From NCBI GenBank assembly GCA_946631345.1, contig CAMPAA010000152.1:1-7783 (forward strand): a stretch of DNA of 7,783 nucleotides, in the 5' to 3' direction. The notes beneath the pieces are model-generated. The model was not told the origin of the DNA and searched no databases. It worked only from the letters and a program-made list of their open reading frames with translations. Positions 7,451 to 7,783 of the stretch are shown one piece after another. The translations under genes and the position numbers were made by a program. The DNA comes from an uncultured Verrucomicrobiota bacterium. GTDB lineage: Bacteria > Verrucomicrobiota > Kiritimatiellia > RFP12 > UBA1067. Each line of letters opens with the position of its first letter. Positions within the stretch are counted from its first letter, which is position 1.

Positions 7451-7459
7451 ATTATACCA
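7451..7459 (-). promoter_or_regulatory. Extended -10 promoter of the PHP gene
   Basis: The minus strand reads TGGTATAAT, a perfect sigma-70-type -10 hexamer (7456-7451) with the TGn extension. No good -35 hexamer is found 16-18 nt upstream, as is common for extended -10 promoters. Transcription would start near 7444. Confidence 0.65.
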
Positions 7460-7473
7460 CAGCCGCGAACTAT

Positions 7474-7485
7474 CGCATAAATGCG
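7474..7485. promoter_or_regulatory. Short inverted repeat at the -35 position, possible operator
   Basis: CGCAT (7474-7478) and ATGCG (7481-7485) form a 5-bp inverted repeat with two bases between. With 17-nt spacing the -35 element of the PHP promoter would fall at 7474-7479, so the dyad sits where a regulator could act. Such short dyads also arise by chance in GC-rich DNA. Confidence 0.25.
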
Positions 7486-7492
7486 CCACCTT

Positions 7493-7551
7493 GCGCTATG
7501 GGTGAGGCGGCGCTACCCGTAGGGGTGAGGCGAAGCCGCCCCCACGGGGGG
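7493..7551. repeat. GC-rich hairpin and short direct repeats between two genes
   Basis: GGGTGAGGCG occurs at 7500-7509 and 7523-7532, and GCGCTA at 7493-7498 and 7510-7515. A stem-loop forms at 7522-7543 (GGCG-AAGC-CGCC with outer G/C pairs and a bulge). A competing hairpin pairs CCCCC (7539-7543) with the G-run at 7546-7551. The element starts seven bases past the stop codon of the partial gene. It lacks a U-tract, so it may be a 3' stabilising or pausing structure, or a copy of a dispersed intergenic repeat. Confidence 0.5.
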
Positions 7552-7557
7552 AGGATT

Positions 7558-7783
7558 TCAAAACCGCGCGGCGGGTTGCCGTGCCCCGGACGGGGATAGT
7601 TCGTAGAACGCCGCCTGACATGGATCGAGTCGCACATCCATGCCCTTCCTTGCGCCCATGTCGCGACCACTGCGCAGGTCGCGCACGCTGCATGGCGTGG
7701 GGAACTCAACGTGCGTCACCCCATCCGACCCGTTCGACTCCGCTTCCCGCACGAACCCGAGATACCGCCGCGCACCGCCATCC
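7558..7783 (-). CDS. C-terminal end of a gene cut by the right edge, possibly a glycoside hydrolase beta domain
   Basis: Only about 74 codons lie in the window. The frame is open from the right edge (read from 7782) to a TGA at 7560-7558. The visible peptide includes RRYLGFVREAE, THVEFPTPCSVRDLRSGRD and RLDPCQAAFYELSP. The pattern of a short strand, a 'V-R-D-L-x-[ST]-G' turn, then 'L-x-P-x-x-x-x-x-Y-E-L' at the end resembles the small beta-sandwich closing many glycoside hydrolases and other carbohydrate-active enzymes. It is too short to name a family. It lies upstream of the PHP gene on the same strand, with 133 nt between them. No start, signal peptide or catalytic region can be seen. Confidence 0.6.
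   Translation of the reverse strand, partial: DGGARRYLGFVREAESNGSDGVTHVEFPTPCSVRDLRSGRDMGARKGMDVRLDPCQAAFYELSPSGARQPAARF

Noticed and set aside
5787..7505. Plus-strand open frames of 245, 236 and 309 codons
   Set aside because: They are antisense to the hydrolase-like and PHP genes, with low-complexity basic translations. The minus-strand genes have clear motifs and ribosome binding sites.

Overview
The window is GC-rich and looks like part of a bacterial chromosome, or metagenome contig, from the Verrucomicrobiota/Kiritimatiellota group. This is an inference. It rests on a secreted protein that joins an 'ADFTWKG'-type mature N-terminus, passenger-like beta-strand repeats and an F5/8 type C-like domain, next to a large secreted glycoside-hydrolase-like protein; that style is common in Kiritimatiellae from gut and other anaerobic habitats. 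No rRNA, tRNA or taxonomic marker is present to confirm it.

All recognisable genes lie on the minus strand, so transcription runs from high to low coordinates. In that order they are: (1) the last 74 codons or so of a gene entering from the right edge (7783-7558), possibly the C-terminal beta domain of a glycoside hydrolase; (2) a 133-nt gap with GC-rich hairpins, a short inverted repeat and a clear extended -10 promoter; (3) a complete PHP-domain phosphoesterase of the YciV/RNase AM type (7424-6582); (4) a 99-nt gap with a weak terminator-like hairpin and a weak promoter candidate; (5) a 1087-residue secreted protein with a GH42-like (clan GH-A) architecture and a beta-galactosidase trimerisation-like domain (6482-3219); (6) a 57-nt gap covered largely by a strong stem-loop; (7) a 918-residue secreted beta-repeat protein with an F5/8 type C-like domain (3161-405).

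The left 404 bases hold no credible gene. Positions 22 to about 349 are a degenerate tandem array with a period of 21-22 bp, arranged in four sequence blocks and containing a perfect 16-bp inverted repeat. Its GTGNCCA...GG units resemble the multiple transposase-binding repeats at the ends of IS21-family elements, so an IS21-like element may lie off the left edge. No transposase gene is visible to prove it.

The two large secreted proteins probably form an operon for binding and cleaving an extracellular or periplasmic glycan. The substrate cannot be read from the sequence. The PHP gene is probably an independent housekeeping unit with its own promoter.
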